Assembly: GCF_017309585.1 (NCBI RefSeq)
Contig: NZ_CP071321.1
Span: forward strand, 4,360,001 to 4,424,000
DNA length: 64,000 nt
Reading direction: 5' to 3'
DNA from: Nitrogeniibacter aestuarii
GTDB lineage: Bacteria; Pseudomonadota; Gammaproteobacteria; Burkholderiales; Rhodocyclaceae
The position numbers and the translations under genes are program-made. How positions within the stretch are numbered: the stretch's first letter is position 1; every line of letters starts with the position of its first letter. Positions 49,801-57,554 of this stretch are shown one piece after another. Under the pieces are notes generated by a model, which worked only from the letters and a program-made list of their open reading frames with translations, did no database searches and was not told where the DNA came from.

Positions 49801-51766
49801 ACGGGGTGTCGTTGCCGCTCAGGTCGCCATTGAGGACCGCATCTTCATCGACCGTGTAGTTGTCATCGACAGCCACCGGCACGTCGTTCACCGGATCGAT
49901 AGTGATGGTGGCCGTGGCCGTCGTCGTATCGCCGTCGATATCGGTGATGGAGTACTCGAACGAGTCGGTGCCGTTGTAATCCGGGTTCGGGGTGTAGGTG
50001 AAGGTGCCGTCGGCATTCACCACAACCGTACCGTTGCTCGGGCCGGAAACCAGGGCCCAGACGTTGCCGCCGTCGGCCGACGGGGTGTCGTTGCCGCTCA
50101 GGTCGCCGGAAACAGGCACGTCTTCGTCGGTGGTGTAGGCATCGTCAGCCGCGACCGGCACGTCGTTGACCGGGTCGATGGTGATGGTGGCCGTGGCCGT
50201 CGTCGTGTCGCCATCGATATCGGTGATGGAGTATTCGAAGGAGTCGGTGCCGTTGTAGTCCGGGTTCGGGGTGTAGGTGAAGGTGCCGTCGGCATTCACC
50301 ACAACCGTGCCGTTGGACGGGCCGGAAACCAGGGCCCAGACGTTGCCGCCATCGGCCGACGGGGTGTCATTGCCGCTCAAATCGCCGGAGACCGGGACAT
50401 CTTCGTCGGTGGTGTAGGCGTCATCAGCCGCCACCGGGACGTCGTTCACACGCACCAGACCGACATCGGTATGCAGATTGTCTTCAACACCCGACACCAC
50501 GAAGGTGCCAGACACGCCCATGTCGTCAACATCGGAATCGATGTCATCGAAGGCATTGAGGTCGACGTCCTGCAGGGTGAATTCGTAGTTGGCAGGCGCC
50601 TCGACCGTGATGTAGTACTCCTGCCCGACGACGCCTTCAAAGTAGTAGAACCCGTCCGCGTTGGTCGTGGTGGTTTCGGTGGTGTCGTCAGCGCTGCCGA
50701 AGACGCCATCGGCACCAGCGCCATGCAGGGTCACTTCAACCCCTGCCACACCGGCTTCAGTACCGTCCTGCAGGCCGTCCGCGTTGTCATCCACCCAGAC
50801 CTTGTCGCCAACGATGGCCGTCTGGAGTCCTTCGATGGTGACCGTGGCCGTCGCGGTTGCCACGCTGCCGTCGATATCGACAATCTGATATTCGAAGGTG
50901 TCGGTGCCCACATAGCCAGAGTTGGGCTGATAGGAGAAAGTGCCATCCGGGTTGACCGTCACCGTGCCATTGGCCGGACCGGACACCAGGCTCCAGACGT
51001 TGCCGCCGTCTTCGGACGGCGTGTCGTTGTTGGCCAGCGAAGCGCTGACGACCACACCCACATCGGTGGTGTAAAAATCGTCGACAGCCACCGGCACATC
51101 ATCGACCGGCGTCACGGTCAGCGTGAAGCTGTTGGGCGTCGGATCGGTATCGACACCACCGCAGTTCGGATCGACACCACCGTCGTCCTGAACCTGGAAA
51201 TCAAAGCCGGTCACGCCGTTGTAGCCCGCATCCGGCACGAACACGAAATTGCCTGCCTCGATGTCAGCGACGCTGACCGTCTCGCCCGCCGCGACGGCGA
51301 CACCATTAAGCAGCAGCTGACCATTAGCCGGGACGGACGACACCACGACAGCCTGAAAGGCGTCGCCGTCGGCAGGGTCGGAGAAACCGAAGTCATCCAC
51401 GGCAAAGGCGTAGCTGCCATCTTCCTGCAGTGAAGCATTTGCGTCGGCGCCTTCCGGTGCGTCATTGACCGGAAAGACCGTGGTCGTCACGTTGATGTCG
51501 AAGACCACCTGGGTGGAATCGTAGGCAACGATGTAGAAAGGAATTTCGCCGTTGAAATCCGGCATGGAGCTCAGATCGATCTCGATGGTGTCGCCATCGA
51601 CCTTGGTGATGTAGCTGTCCGCCGGAACTTCAGTGCCGTCCGGAAAGTAGATCTTCCAGATCAGCGGGCTGAGGTCGAGGTTGTAGCCGATCATCTCCAT
51701 GATGTCGAACCGCTGAGTTTCGCCCTCGCAGATTTCCAGTTCCGCACTGTAGTTGTTGAGCGCCAT
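43859..51766 (-). CDS. Giant 2635-residue repeat protein, probable type I-secreted adhesin
   Basis: A unique N-terminal region (1-220) ends in a cadherin-like module. One 93-residue Ig/cadherin-like unit follows (222-314), then an SdrD-B-like module (314-435, DKVWVDDNADGLQDGTEAGV), ten tandem 93-residue units (437-1367), two more SdrD-B modules (1368-1595), a jelly-roll-like region beginning LIVNGSFEDPNCDW (1600-1755), further strand-rich domains (1780-2150) and two SdrD-B modules (2159-2405). The C-terminal end (2409-2635) starts PIVIDLDGDGVETV and has Ca-binding-like repeats (DLNGNGMID, DSNGDGVVDANDADF, DANGNHATDAGEL). No signal peptide, RTX nonapeptides or PEP-CTERM tail is seen. Divergent type I secretion genes make it their likely substrate. 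AGGGGG precedes ATG 51766. Confidence 0.9.
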   Translation of the reverse strand: MALNNYSAELEICEGETQRFDIMEMIGYNLDLSPLIWKIYFPDGTEVPADSYITKVDGDTIEIDLSSMPDFNGEIPFYIVAYDSTQVVFDINVTTTVFPVNDAPEGADANASLQEDGSYAFAVDDFGFSDPADGDAFQAVVVSSVPANGQLLLNGVAVAAGETVSVADIEAGNFVFVPDAGYNGVTGFDFQVQDDGGVDPNCGGVDTDPTPNSFTLTVTPVDDVPVAVDDFYTTDVGVVVSASLANNDTPSEDGGNVWSLVSGPANGTVTVNPDGTFSYQPNSGYVGTDTFEYQIVDIDGSVATATATVTIEGLQTAIVGDKVWVDDNADGLQDGTEAGVAGVEVTLHGAGADGVFGSADDTTETTTTNADGFYYFEGVVGQEYYITVEAPANYEFTLQDVDLNAFDDIDSDVDDMGVSGTFVVSGVEDNLHTDVGLVRVNDVPVAADDAYTTDEDVPVSGDLSGNDTPSADGGNVWALVSGPSNGTVVVNADGTFTYTPNPDYNGTDSFEYSITDIDGDTTTATATITIDPVNDVPVAADDAYTTDEDVPVSGDLSGNDTPSADGGNVWALVSGPSNGTVVVNADGTFTYTPNPDYNGTDSFEYSITDIDGDTTTATATITIDPVNDVPVAVDDNYTVDEDAVLNGDLSGNDTPSTDGGNVWSLVSGPSNGTVTVNPDGTFTYTPNADYNGPDSFEYKIVDADGDETTATATITVDPTNDVPVAADDAYTTDEDVPVSGDLSGNDTPSADGGNVWALVSGPSNGTVVVNADGTFTYTPNPDYNGTDSFEYSITDIDGDTTTATATITIDPVNDVPVAVDDNYTVDEDAVLNGDLSGNDTPSTDGGNVWSLVSGPSNGTVTVNPDGTFTYTPNADYNGPDSFEYKIVDADGDETTATATITVAPTNDVPVAADDAYTTDEDVPVSGDLTGNDTPSADGGNVWALVSGPSNGTVVVNADGTFTYTPNPDYNGTDSFEYSITDIDGDTTTATATITIDPANDVPLAMDDAYTTDEDVPVSGDLSGNDTPSADGGNVWALVSGPSNGTVVVNADGTFTYTPNPDYNGTDSFEYSITDIDGDTTTATATITIDPVNDVPVAADDAYTTDEDVPVSGDLSGNDTPSADGGNVWALVSGPSNGTVVVNADGTFTYTPNPDYNGTDSFEYSITDIDGDTTTATATITIDPVNDVPVAVDDNYTVDEDAVLNGDLSGNDTPSTDGGNVWSLVSGPGNGTVTVNPDGTFTYTPNADYNGPDSFEYKIVDANGDETTATATITVAPTNDVPVAADDALSTDYGVPVAGDLAGNDTPSADGGNVWSKVTDPSNGTVVVNADGTFTYTPDDGFYGSDTFTYQIVDANGDISEATATITVGEPPANASLGDRVWLDANEDGVQGADEVGVEGVTVTLTGAGADGVFGTADDVTATDVTDANGNYLFENLTAGQQYEVTVDQPTGYEFTVQDSGADDSADSDVNADGVSQVVTLGVGENNLDLDAGLTECKVDLGDTIWNDANGNGIQDSGEAGVAGVELTLVGAGADGQFGTADDTSSTTTTDANGNYLFENVVWGDYKIQMTVPDGYELTTANIGGDDSKDSDFLFFSSKSTTNLIVNGSFEDPNCDWGMYESVTGWTGLGDKIEIGRAHHFGVTGATGQNVLELDANNTCVDGNGVYQDVQTSNGQQYELSLDVAARDCTNLATNVVDVYWAGEKVATISPTSTELTTYTFVVEGTGGLDRLELREAVGTNDSVGGIIDNVSLYAFDSVVETGVISVNSCADDLTIDGGLVEGNTCIMTCEDKSVTFTVDLEDGQTIMEFTQTAHGTIVDNGDGSFTYTPATNYNGNDGFSYTIGTVEYVDSTESVYICNSSFEDKCLSNGYSSSSIPGWSTGNTWWSTDSKTWNPGRYEEGIVSDGYNVASVGTKGISQTLAEKFVEGVKYELKVDVGNLGSTSKDDNSALVKVYAGNTLIACLTASDLGGVSKDGFKTATLSFEGTGFTSRDCVYGEKLTIVLDSTCVTYYDNVRLTKTTTTATTVAGETVDVCIDVKPVNDAPEGADKTVTVDDTRVYTVGVDDFGFSDIDGDNFASVIIDTLPGAGSLTLDGAAVSAGQTISVADIEAGKLVFTGSGSTDAAITFRVQDDGGVDVNCGGTDTDATANTLCFDLPESLGQVGDRVWIDADCDGIQDAGEAGAAGVTVKLLDGSGCVVASTTTDADGYYLFDNVRAGTYQVKVIQPDGYKVTTKDASGSTWENDSDANAYGVTDCFTVGEGQVINSIDVGLCATKACVGNRVWEDANHNSIQDAGELGIGGIKVTLYGWNGYCDYKVATTYTDANGNYKFDGVNEGWYYVAFDKSNVWHQASWGNWANMSNWNWGYKDVGSDDSKDSDVNRCDGDYTTTDWTWINAGACNLSLDAAITPIVIDLDGDGVETVARDAAGGTFDLFGNGQAIASGWVGADDGMLAIDLNGNGMIDDISELFGGSQKGDGFAKLASFDSNGDGVVDANDADFAKLSIWQDANGNHATDAGELLSLTEAGVASLQVAYEELPFMDAQGNLHLERSSATMADGSTVDMTDVYFNVAQADADAAGVDLSSMADLLDMGGSLDALLGSSDPLDAFPGSFDSASADIAAMTQLADLYEQAAA
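47657..50446 (-). repeat. Ten tandem 279-bp (93-codon) repeats
   Basis: Ten units in frame start NDVPVAADDAYTTDEDVPVS or a variant and end near TITIDPV. The order from the N-terminus is A-A-B-A-B-A-A-A-B-C. Type B has the NYTVDEDAVLNGDL start and ADYNGPDSFEYKIVD core; C is a divergent last unit with a GFYGSDTFTYQIVD end. Near identity over 279 bp between units suggests recent duplication or gene conversion. Confidence 0.95.
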
Positions 51767-51841
51767 GTTGCCCCCTATCTGGTTAAGTCGTCAGCGCCGG
51801 TCGCGGCGCGCGTCGGAACACGAAAAGCAAAAACCAGACCC

Positions 51842-52013
51842 CGGTTTGTAAATTTTCTAAACACCCTGCTCAAACAAGTGTTTACCCGCCAACATCAACA
51901 TCCATGCGGTTTTTAATCACGCTCGCCATGAAGGTCTTTGACACCTTGTGTAAATTATTCCGACAGCCATGTAAGAATTTTTCTTACACGCATTTCGTGG
52001 CATCTTAGGGGCT
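51842..52013. promoter_or_regulatory. Divergent regulatory region between giant protein and its secretion genes
   Basis: This AT-rich part of the 367-bp intergenic stretch 51767-52133 has no gene. It holds TGTAAGAATTTTTCTTACA (51970-51988), a perfect dyad. Further up are TAAACAC...GTGTTTA arms (51858-51884) and an AAACA-AG-TGTTT dyad (51872-51883). TGTAAATTTTCTAAACA (51847) has a related core. On the plus strand TGGCATCTTAGGGGCT (51998-52013) has GG-N10-GC sigma-54 spacing, and a weak GG-N10-GC pair also faces the giant gene (51827-51840). Confidence 0.4.
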
Positions 52014-52133
52014 GAAATTCGGAATCGGCGTGACGAAATTTGCCGCGGGCCACGGCTGGACCGTGCGATCATCCGCCCCACATGATCGCACCCGCTGCGT
52101 GACAAATGCATAAACCCCCAAGGGGTATCACTC

Positions 52134-54272
52134 ATGACATCAACCCCACCCCGGTCTCTCGTGGCCGACCCCGTCCTCGACAGCCTGGCCTTTCTGGCCC
52201 GCTTTTTCGGGCGCGCCGTCGAGGCCGAGCAGATCGTCGGCGGCATGCCTCGTGCCCATGGCCGTATCGACCTTGCACACCTGGATGAGGCTGCACGCAA
52301 CGCCGGGCTCGGCCTGACGCGTCACGAGGCAACGCCGGACACCGTGAAAGCCACGGCACTACCGGCCATGGTGGTCGGCAAGGACGGGGACGTGATGGTG
52401 GTCGTTCATCGAAAGGCAGACCAGGTCGAAGTCCATCAACCCGGCATCGAGGGCACCCGCTGGATGGCGCTGGGCGATCTGGTCGAATCCCATCCCGGGC
52501 AGTGGATCTTCGTGCGCCCGCACCTGCGCTTCGATCAACGCAGTCTCATCTATCACCTGGACAAGCCGCAACGCTGGTTCTGGGACGTGTTCCGCCGTAA
52601 TCGCAAGATCTACAGCTGGGCGCTGCTGGCCACGGTCGTCATCAACCTGCTGGGGGCCGTCGTGCCCTTCTACACCATGGCGGTGTACGACCGGGTGGTG
52701 CCCAACAACGCCACCGACAGCCTGTGGGTCCTGACTTCGGCGGTCGTGGTCATCACCGTGTTCGACATGGTCATGAAGCTGCTGCGCGGCTATCTGGTCG
52801 AGAGCGCGGCGCGGCGCGCCGACGTGCAATTGTCGAGCAACATCTTCTCCCAGGCCGTGCGCCTGCGTGCGGCCTCCCGCCCGGCCAGCGGTGGCGTGCT
52901 GGCCAACCTGGTGCGCGACTTCGAAGCCGTGCGCGAATTTGCCGCTTCCAGCACCATCACCCTGCTGGGCGATCTGCCCTTCATGCTCTTCTTCCTGGTG
53001 GTCATTGCGCTCATCGGCGGCTGGCTCGCCCTGGTGCCGCTCACGCTCATCCCGATCACGCTGGGGGTGTCGTGGTGGCTGCGCAAACCCATCGGCAAGG
53101 CGCTCAACGCCAACATGGAAGAGAGCTCGCAACGCACCGCCCACCTGTTCGAAGTCATGAACGGCCTGGACAGCGTCAAGTGCCTCAATGCCGAAGCCTG
53201 GGCGCGTCGCCGGTGGGAGTCGCTCACCGTGCGCATCTCGGAAAGCACCATGCACATGCGTGAATGGGCCAGCGGGGGCAATCACTTCGCCGCCAGCATG
53301 ACCGGGCTGTCCACAATCATGATCGTCATGTTCGGCGCGCTGCTCATCGCCGAGGGCGAGCTGACCCTGGGGCAGCTCATCGCCACCTCCATGCTGGCGG
53401 GCCGGGCCATGGCGCCGGCCAACCAGATTGCCGGGCTGATCCTGCGTTTCGAATCGGTCAAGACCGCCCTGGGCGCGCTTGAGCAGATCATGAACTCGCC
53501 CACCGACGACCGGGACGACAGCCTGTTTCTGCCCAACCTCAAGGGCGACATCAAGTTCACCGACGTTCACTTCGGCTACCCGGAGGCACCGCCGCTCCTC
53601 GCGGGCCTCAACCTGCGGATTGCGCCGGGCGAGCGCGTCGGGTTCATCGGCCGCATCGGCTCCGGCAAGACGACACTGCTCAAGATGCTGCTCAATCTTT
53701 ACAGCGCCAATCAGGGCGCCGTCACCATCGACGGTATCAGCGTCAGCGAGATGGACCCGCACGCCCTGCGACGCCAGATCGGTTACGTGCCGCAGGATGT
53801 GGTGCTGTTTCATGGCTCGGTGAAGGAGAACATCCTGCTCGGCAGCACCGACGTGGACGACGAAGCGCTCATCGACGCCATTCGCACCGCCTGCCTCGAA
53901 GACACGCTTGCCCGCATGCCCCATGGCCTGGGCACCCAGGTGGGCGAACGGGGCGAGCGCCTCTCGGGCGGCCAGCGCCAGGCGGTGGCGATCGCCCGCG
54001 CACTGGCACACGAGCCGACCATGCTGCTGCTCGACGAACCGAGCTCGATGATGGACCCGGGCACCGAGGCACAACTCATCCACAACCTGCGCGAACGCCC
54101 CGACATGACCCTGCTGCTGGTCACCCACCGCACTGCCATGCTGCCGCTGGTGGATCGTCTGGTGGTCATGGACAACGGCAAGGTCATCGCCGACGGCCCG
54201 CGCGACGACATCCTGCGACGCCTGGCCGGCAACCGCAACACCGCCGGGGCCGCCACCGCGGCTGCCGCCTGA
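52134..54272 (+). CDS. Type I secretion ABC transporter/permease with degenerate C39 domain
   Basis: The 712-residue LapB-like exporter has an N-terminal peptidase-C39-like domain (about 1-140) that lacks the catalytic Cys where an active protease has one (DPVLDSLAFLARFF), so it is probably a substrate-docking domain. Six TM helices lie in about 155-430 (WALLATVVINLLGAVVPFYT and later). The ATPase has Walker A GRIGSGKTTLLKMLLN, signature ERLSGGQRQAVAIARAL, Walker B MLLLDEPSSMMD and switch His in LLVTHRTAM. It is divergent from the giant gene and first in an operon with the adaptor and outer-membrane channel genes. Confidence 0.95.
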   Translation: MTSTPPRSLVADPVLDSLAFLARFFGRAVEAEQIVGGMPRAHGRIDLAHLDEAARNAGLGLTRHEATPDTVKATALPAMVVGKDGDVMVVVHRKADQVEVHQPGIEGTRWMALGDLVESHPGQWIFVRPHLRFDQRSLIYHLDKPQRWFWDVFRRNRKIYSWALLATVVINLLGAVVPFYTMAVYDRVVPNNATDSLWVLTSAVVVITVFDMVMKLLRGYLVESAARRADVQLSSNIFSQAVRLRAASRPASGGVLANLVRDFEAVREFAASSTITLLGDLPFMLFFLVVIALIGGWLALVPLTLIPITLGVSWWLRKPIGKALNANMEESSQRTAHLFEVMNGLDSVKCLNAEAWARRRWESLTVRISESTMHMREWASGGNHFAASMTGLSTIMIVMFGALLIAEGELTLGQLIATSMLAGRAMAPANQIAGLILRFESVKTALGALEQIMNSPTDDRDDSLFLPNLKGDIKFTDVHFGYPEAPPLLAGLNLRIAPGERVGFIGRIGSGKTTLLKMLLNLYSANQGAVTIDGISVSEMDPHALRRQIGYVPQDVVLFHGSVKENILLGSTDVDDEALIDAIRTACLEDTLARMPHGLGTQVGERGERLSGGQRQAVAIARALAHEPTMLLLDEPSSMMDPGTEAQLIHNLRERPDMTLLLVTHRTAMLPLVDRLVVMDNGKVIADGPRDDILRRLAGNRNTAGAATAAAA

Positions 54273-54282
54273 GGAGTCCGAC

Positions 54283-55593
54283 ATGGCCATCGACATCGAC
54301 GTGCAGGCCCTGCACCCGGACTACGACCGCGGCCCCCACAAGGCCGCCCTGTGGCTGGTGGGCACCATCGCCCTGCTGCTGCTGTTCCTGCTGGTATGGA
54401 TGGCCTTTGCGCGCATCGACATCTCGGCCCAGGGCAGCGGCAAGGTCATGCCCTCGGACCGTCTTCAGACCATCCAGAGCCTGGAAGGCGGCATCATCGA
54501 ATCCATCGCCGTGAAAGAGGGGCAGCGTGTTGCCAAGGGCGATCTGCTGGCCACCGTGCGCAACTCGCAGTTCGATGCCGATCTGGGCGAGACGCAGCAG
54601 GCGTTGTGGGGCGCGCAGACGGCCATCATCCGCCTGGACGCCGAACTGGGCGGCACCACCCCCGTTTTCCCCGATGCGCTGCGCAAGCAGGTGCCCGAAC
54701 TGGTGGCCAAGGAACAGGCCCTGTGGGCCTCGCGGCGCGACGAGCTCGATACCACGGTGGATACCCTGCGCAGCCAGAAGGACCAGCGCGAGCGCGAACT
54801 GAGCGAAGCGCGCGCCCGTGCCGGGGCCTTCCGCGCCCAGCTGGCCATCGCCGAGGAAACCCTGGCCATCGAGACCCGCCTCAACACCTCGGGGGCAGGC
54901 GCCCGCGCCGATCTGCTCAGTGCCCGTCAGCAGGTGGCCGGCCTGCGCGGCGATCTCAACGCCGCCTACAGCACCATCAAGCGACTGCAATCGGCCATCG
55001 GCGAAGCCGAAGCGCGACTGGTCGAGACCCGCGCACGCTTCATGTCGGAGGCCAGCCGCGAGCGCAGCGAAATCGAACTGCAACTGGGCACCCTGCGCGA
55101 GCAGCTCCCCGCCCGTGCGGACCGGGTCAGCCGCCGCGAGATGCGCGCGCCGCTCGACGGCGTGGTCAACCGCATCCTGCTCAGCACCGTGGGCGGTGTC
55201 GCCGGCCCGGGCGAGACGGTGATGGAACTGGTGCCGGACGAAAACCGCCTGATCATCAACGCCCGCATCAAGCCCGCCGACATCGCCTTCATCCGGCCGG
55301 GTCAGGACGCCCGCGTGCGCGTGTCGGCCTACGACAGCTCCATCTTCGGCTCGCTCGAGGCCAAGGTCATCCGCGTGGGTGCCGACGCCATCACCGAAGA
55401 GCGCACCGGCGAGGTGTACTTCGATGTCTCGCTCGAAGCGACCAACAACTATGTGGGCGAAGCCAGCGAGCACCTGAGCATTTCACCGGGCATGACCACC
55501 GACGTGAGCATCCTGACGGGCAAACGCACGGTACTTGAATACCTGCTCAAGCCCATCGTCAAGACCTTTGACACCTCCTTGAGAGAACGCTGA
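54283..55593 (+). CDS. HlyD-family periplasmic adaptor of type I secretion
   Basis: The 436-residue protein has one TM helix at 24-44 (LVGTIALLLLFLLVWMAFA), a biotinyl-lipoyl half (GSGKVMPSDRLQTIQSLEGG, IESIAVKEGQRVAKGDLLA), a long coiled coil (about 90-270, rich in E/R/A/Q), the second lipoyl half (MRAPLDGVVNRILLSTVGGV) and a beta domain (KPADIAFIRPGQDARVRVSA). It bridges the ABC exporter and outer-membrane channel. ATG 54283 follows GAGGAG, ten bases after the exporter stop. Confidence 0.95.
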   Translation: MAIDIDVQALHPDYDRGPHKAALWLVGTIALLLLFLLVWMAFARIDISAQGSGKVMPSDRLQTIQSLEGGIIESIAVKEGQRVAKGDLLATVRNSQFDADLGETQQALWGAQTAIIRLDAELGGTTPVFPDALRKQVPELVAKEQALWASRRDELDTTVDTLRSQKDQRERELSEARARAGAFRAQLAIAEETLAIETRLNTSGAGARADLLSARQQVAGLRGDLNAAYSTIKRLQSAIGEAEARLVETRARFMSEASRERSEIELQLGTLREQLPARADRVSRREMRAPLDGVVNRILLSTVGGVAGPGETVMELVPDENRLIINARIKPADIAFIRPGQDARVRVSAYDSSIFGSLEAKVIRVGADAITEERTGEVYFDVSLEATNNYVGEASEHLSISPGMTTDVSILTGKRTVLEYLLKPIVKTFDTSLRER

Positions 55594-55596
55594 TTC

Positions 55597-57279
55597 ATGC
55601 GCACGCTGGCCCCCACTGCCGTCACGCTGGCCCTTGCCCTGTCCCTCGCGCTGCCGGCGCACGCCGAGCGTCTGCCGGTCGTGGTGCAGGACGTCCTCGC
55701 CCGACACCCGGATGCGGCCTCAGCCCAGGCCTTGCTTGAGGCCTCTGAGGCCGTGGTGCGCCAGTCGCGCTCGCGTTTCTTCCCGACCCTGAGCGTGGGC
55801 TGGACACGCAGCAGCAATGAGGTCGAACAGCTCGGCCAGCCCATTGATCGCGACACCCGTCGCAGCGAAGCCGCGCTGAGCTGGAACCTGTTCTCCGGCG
55901 GCGCCGACGTCTATCGACTCAAGAGCGCGCGCAACGAGCGTGACGCCGCCGGCTCATCGCTTATCGACGTGCAGGAGCAGCTCGCCCTGCGGGTAGCCGA
56001 TGCCTATGCCGACGTGCTGCGCCTGCAGCGGATCAACGCCGGCGGCAAGGCGCTCAGCCAGTCACTCACCCATCTCAAGTCCCAGGTGGAGGCCCGGGTG
56101 GACGCGGGACGGATCTCGCCCGCAGACCTCACCCAGGTGGATGTCTCCATCATCGAATCGGAAGAGCAGGTAGCCTCGCTGGATGCGGCGCTGGCGGCCG
56201 CGCTGATGCGCTATGAGCAACTGACCGGCACGGCACCCGACGCACTCGTGCCCCCGGCCTTCGACGCCCTCGACTTTTCGCGGGCCGCACGGCTGCAGGC
56301 CACCCTCGACAACAACCCCGGTCTGCGTGCAGCGCGCCAGGGTATCGACGCCCGCAAGGCCGACGTCGGGGTCGCACGGGGCGCACTGATGCCCACGGTG
56401 GACGTGGAAGTCCGCCGCCGCCTCGGTGCCACGATCGAGCCGGTCGAAGTCTCGGACACCGTGCGCAGCCAGCAGCTGGCCATCAATCTGGACGTACCCC
56501 TGGGCGGCGGCAGCTGGTATCGGGTGGACGAGGCCAATGCCCGCCACCAGGCCGCGGTGGCCGACGCCGCCTCGCTCGAGGAGCAACTGAGTATCGACGT
56601 GGCCACCCAGGTGGCCGAACTGGACCGTCGCGAAAGCACCTACCAGGCACTCACCCGCCGACTGGGCGCCAGCCGCACCCTGATCGACGCCTATGGCGAA
56701 CAGTTCAACGCAGGCCGCCGCAGCCTCACCGATGTCCTCAGCGCTCATCGCGGCCGCTTCGATGCCGTCCTCGCACACGCCAACAGCGAATACGAGCGCT
56801 TTCGGGCCCAGGCGACCTTGCTCGCCCTGTCGGGGGACCTGCGCACCGCGCTCACCGAGTCCTACCGCGATCGCGAGTATCTGGCTGCAGCCCCTGCACC
56901 CGTGACGCCTGCCGACACCCCCAGCCGGGTCGATACCCCGGACACCGAGCGGGTCAAGACCTTGCTCGAAGCCTGGCGTCTGGCCTGGTCATCCAAGGAT
57001 TACGACGCCTACCGCGGCCTGTACCTGACCGAGTTCGGCGGCGGCGGCGACGCCACACGGCAGTGGGAGCGCGAGCGCGAGCGCCGGCTCGCCAAGCCCG
57101 GCGCCATCGATGTCGAGATCGGCGCACTCACGGTCTCGCGTCCCGATGCTTCAACAATTGTCACGGTTTTCCAACAGAACTACCGCTCGAACGACTACAA
57201 TGACGCGGTGACCAAGCAACTGACTTGGACGCGCGAGGCGGATCAATGGCGGATCGCCGACGAGCAATCCAGCCCCTGA
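55597..57279 (+). CDS. TolC-like outer-membrane channel with C-terminal NTF2-like domain
   Basis: This 560-residue protein is longer than usual TolC (~450). A signal peptide (AVTLALALSLALPAHAERLP) precedes a TolC domain over about 25-430 (TLSVGWTRSSNEVEQLGQP, LSWNLFSGGADVYRLKSARN, FNAGRRSLTDVLSAHRGRFD). A Pro/Thr linker follows, then the last ~110 residues: LLEAWRLAWSSKDYDAYRGL, WERERERRLAKPGAIDVEIG and QLTWTREADQWRIADE. This end domain is shared with the TPR protein at 41293-43056. The channel should complete the type I secretion pathway; the extra domain would sit in the periplasm. It begins three bases after the adaptor stop. Confidence 0.92.
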   Translation: MRTLAPTAVTLALALSLALPAHAERLPVVVQDVLARHPDAASAQALLEASEAVVRQSRSRFFPTLSVGWTRSSNEVEQLGQPIDRDTRRSEAALSWNLFSGGADVYRLKSARNERDAAGSSLIDVQEQLALRVADAYADVLRLQRINAGGKALSQSLTHLKSQVEARVDAGRISPADLTQVDVSIIESEEQVASLDAALAAALMRYEQLTGTAPDALVPPAFDALDFSRAARLQATLDNNPGLRAARQGIDARKADVGVARGALMPTVDVEVRRRLGATIEPVEVSDTVRSQQLAINLDVPLGGGSWYRVDEANARHQAAVADAASLEEQLSIDVATQVAELDRRESTYQALTRRLGASRTLIDAYGEQFNAGRRSLTDVLSAHRGRFDAVLAHANSEYERFRAQATLLALSGDLRTALTESYRDREYLAAAPAPVTPADTPSRVDTPDTERVKTLLEAWRLAWSSKDYDAYRGLYLTEFGGGGDATRQWERERERRLAKPGAIDVEIGALTVSRPDASTIVTVFQQNYRSNDYNDAVTKQLTWTREADQWRIADEQSSP

Positions 57280-57554
57280 CCTGAACGCAGGCTCCGTTAG
57301 ACCGGATACAACCCGCGCGTACTGCCCCTGGCGGTGCGCGCTGTTGCCGTTTACGGTCCGGAACCGGGCGACTGCCCTCGCAAAAAATTACAACCGGCGA
57401 ACGAACTTTCACATGGGGCCACGAGTCACATCGAAAGTCATTCACAAGCCGGGGCTTGAAATCGGAAAGGTCACCCCCATCTTTCCGGCATTGGAGTCTG
57501 GCCGCCCACCTGAAACCCCGGTGAATGCGGCCGAACTGGAGTCTGGAGTCATCG

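Noticed and set aside
47657..50446. Regular repeats as a possible CRISPR array
   Set aside because: The period is 279 bp, in frame, with no spacer structure; these are protein repeats within one gene.
57280..57554. A cyclic di-GMP riboswitch in the leader of the small exported-protein gene
   Set aside because: There are inverted and direct repeats, but the conserved GEMM core could not be found.
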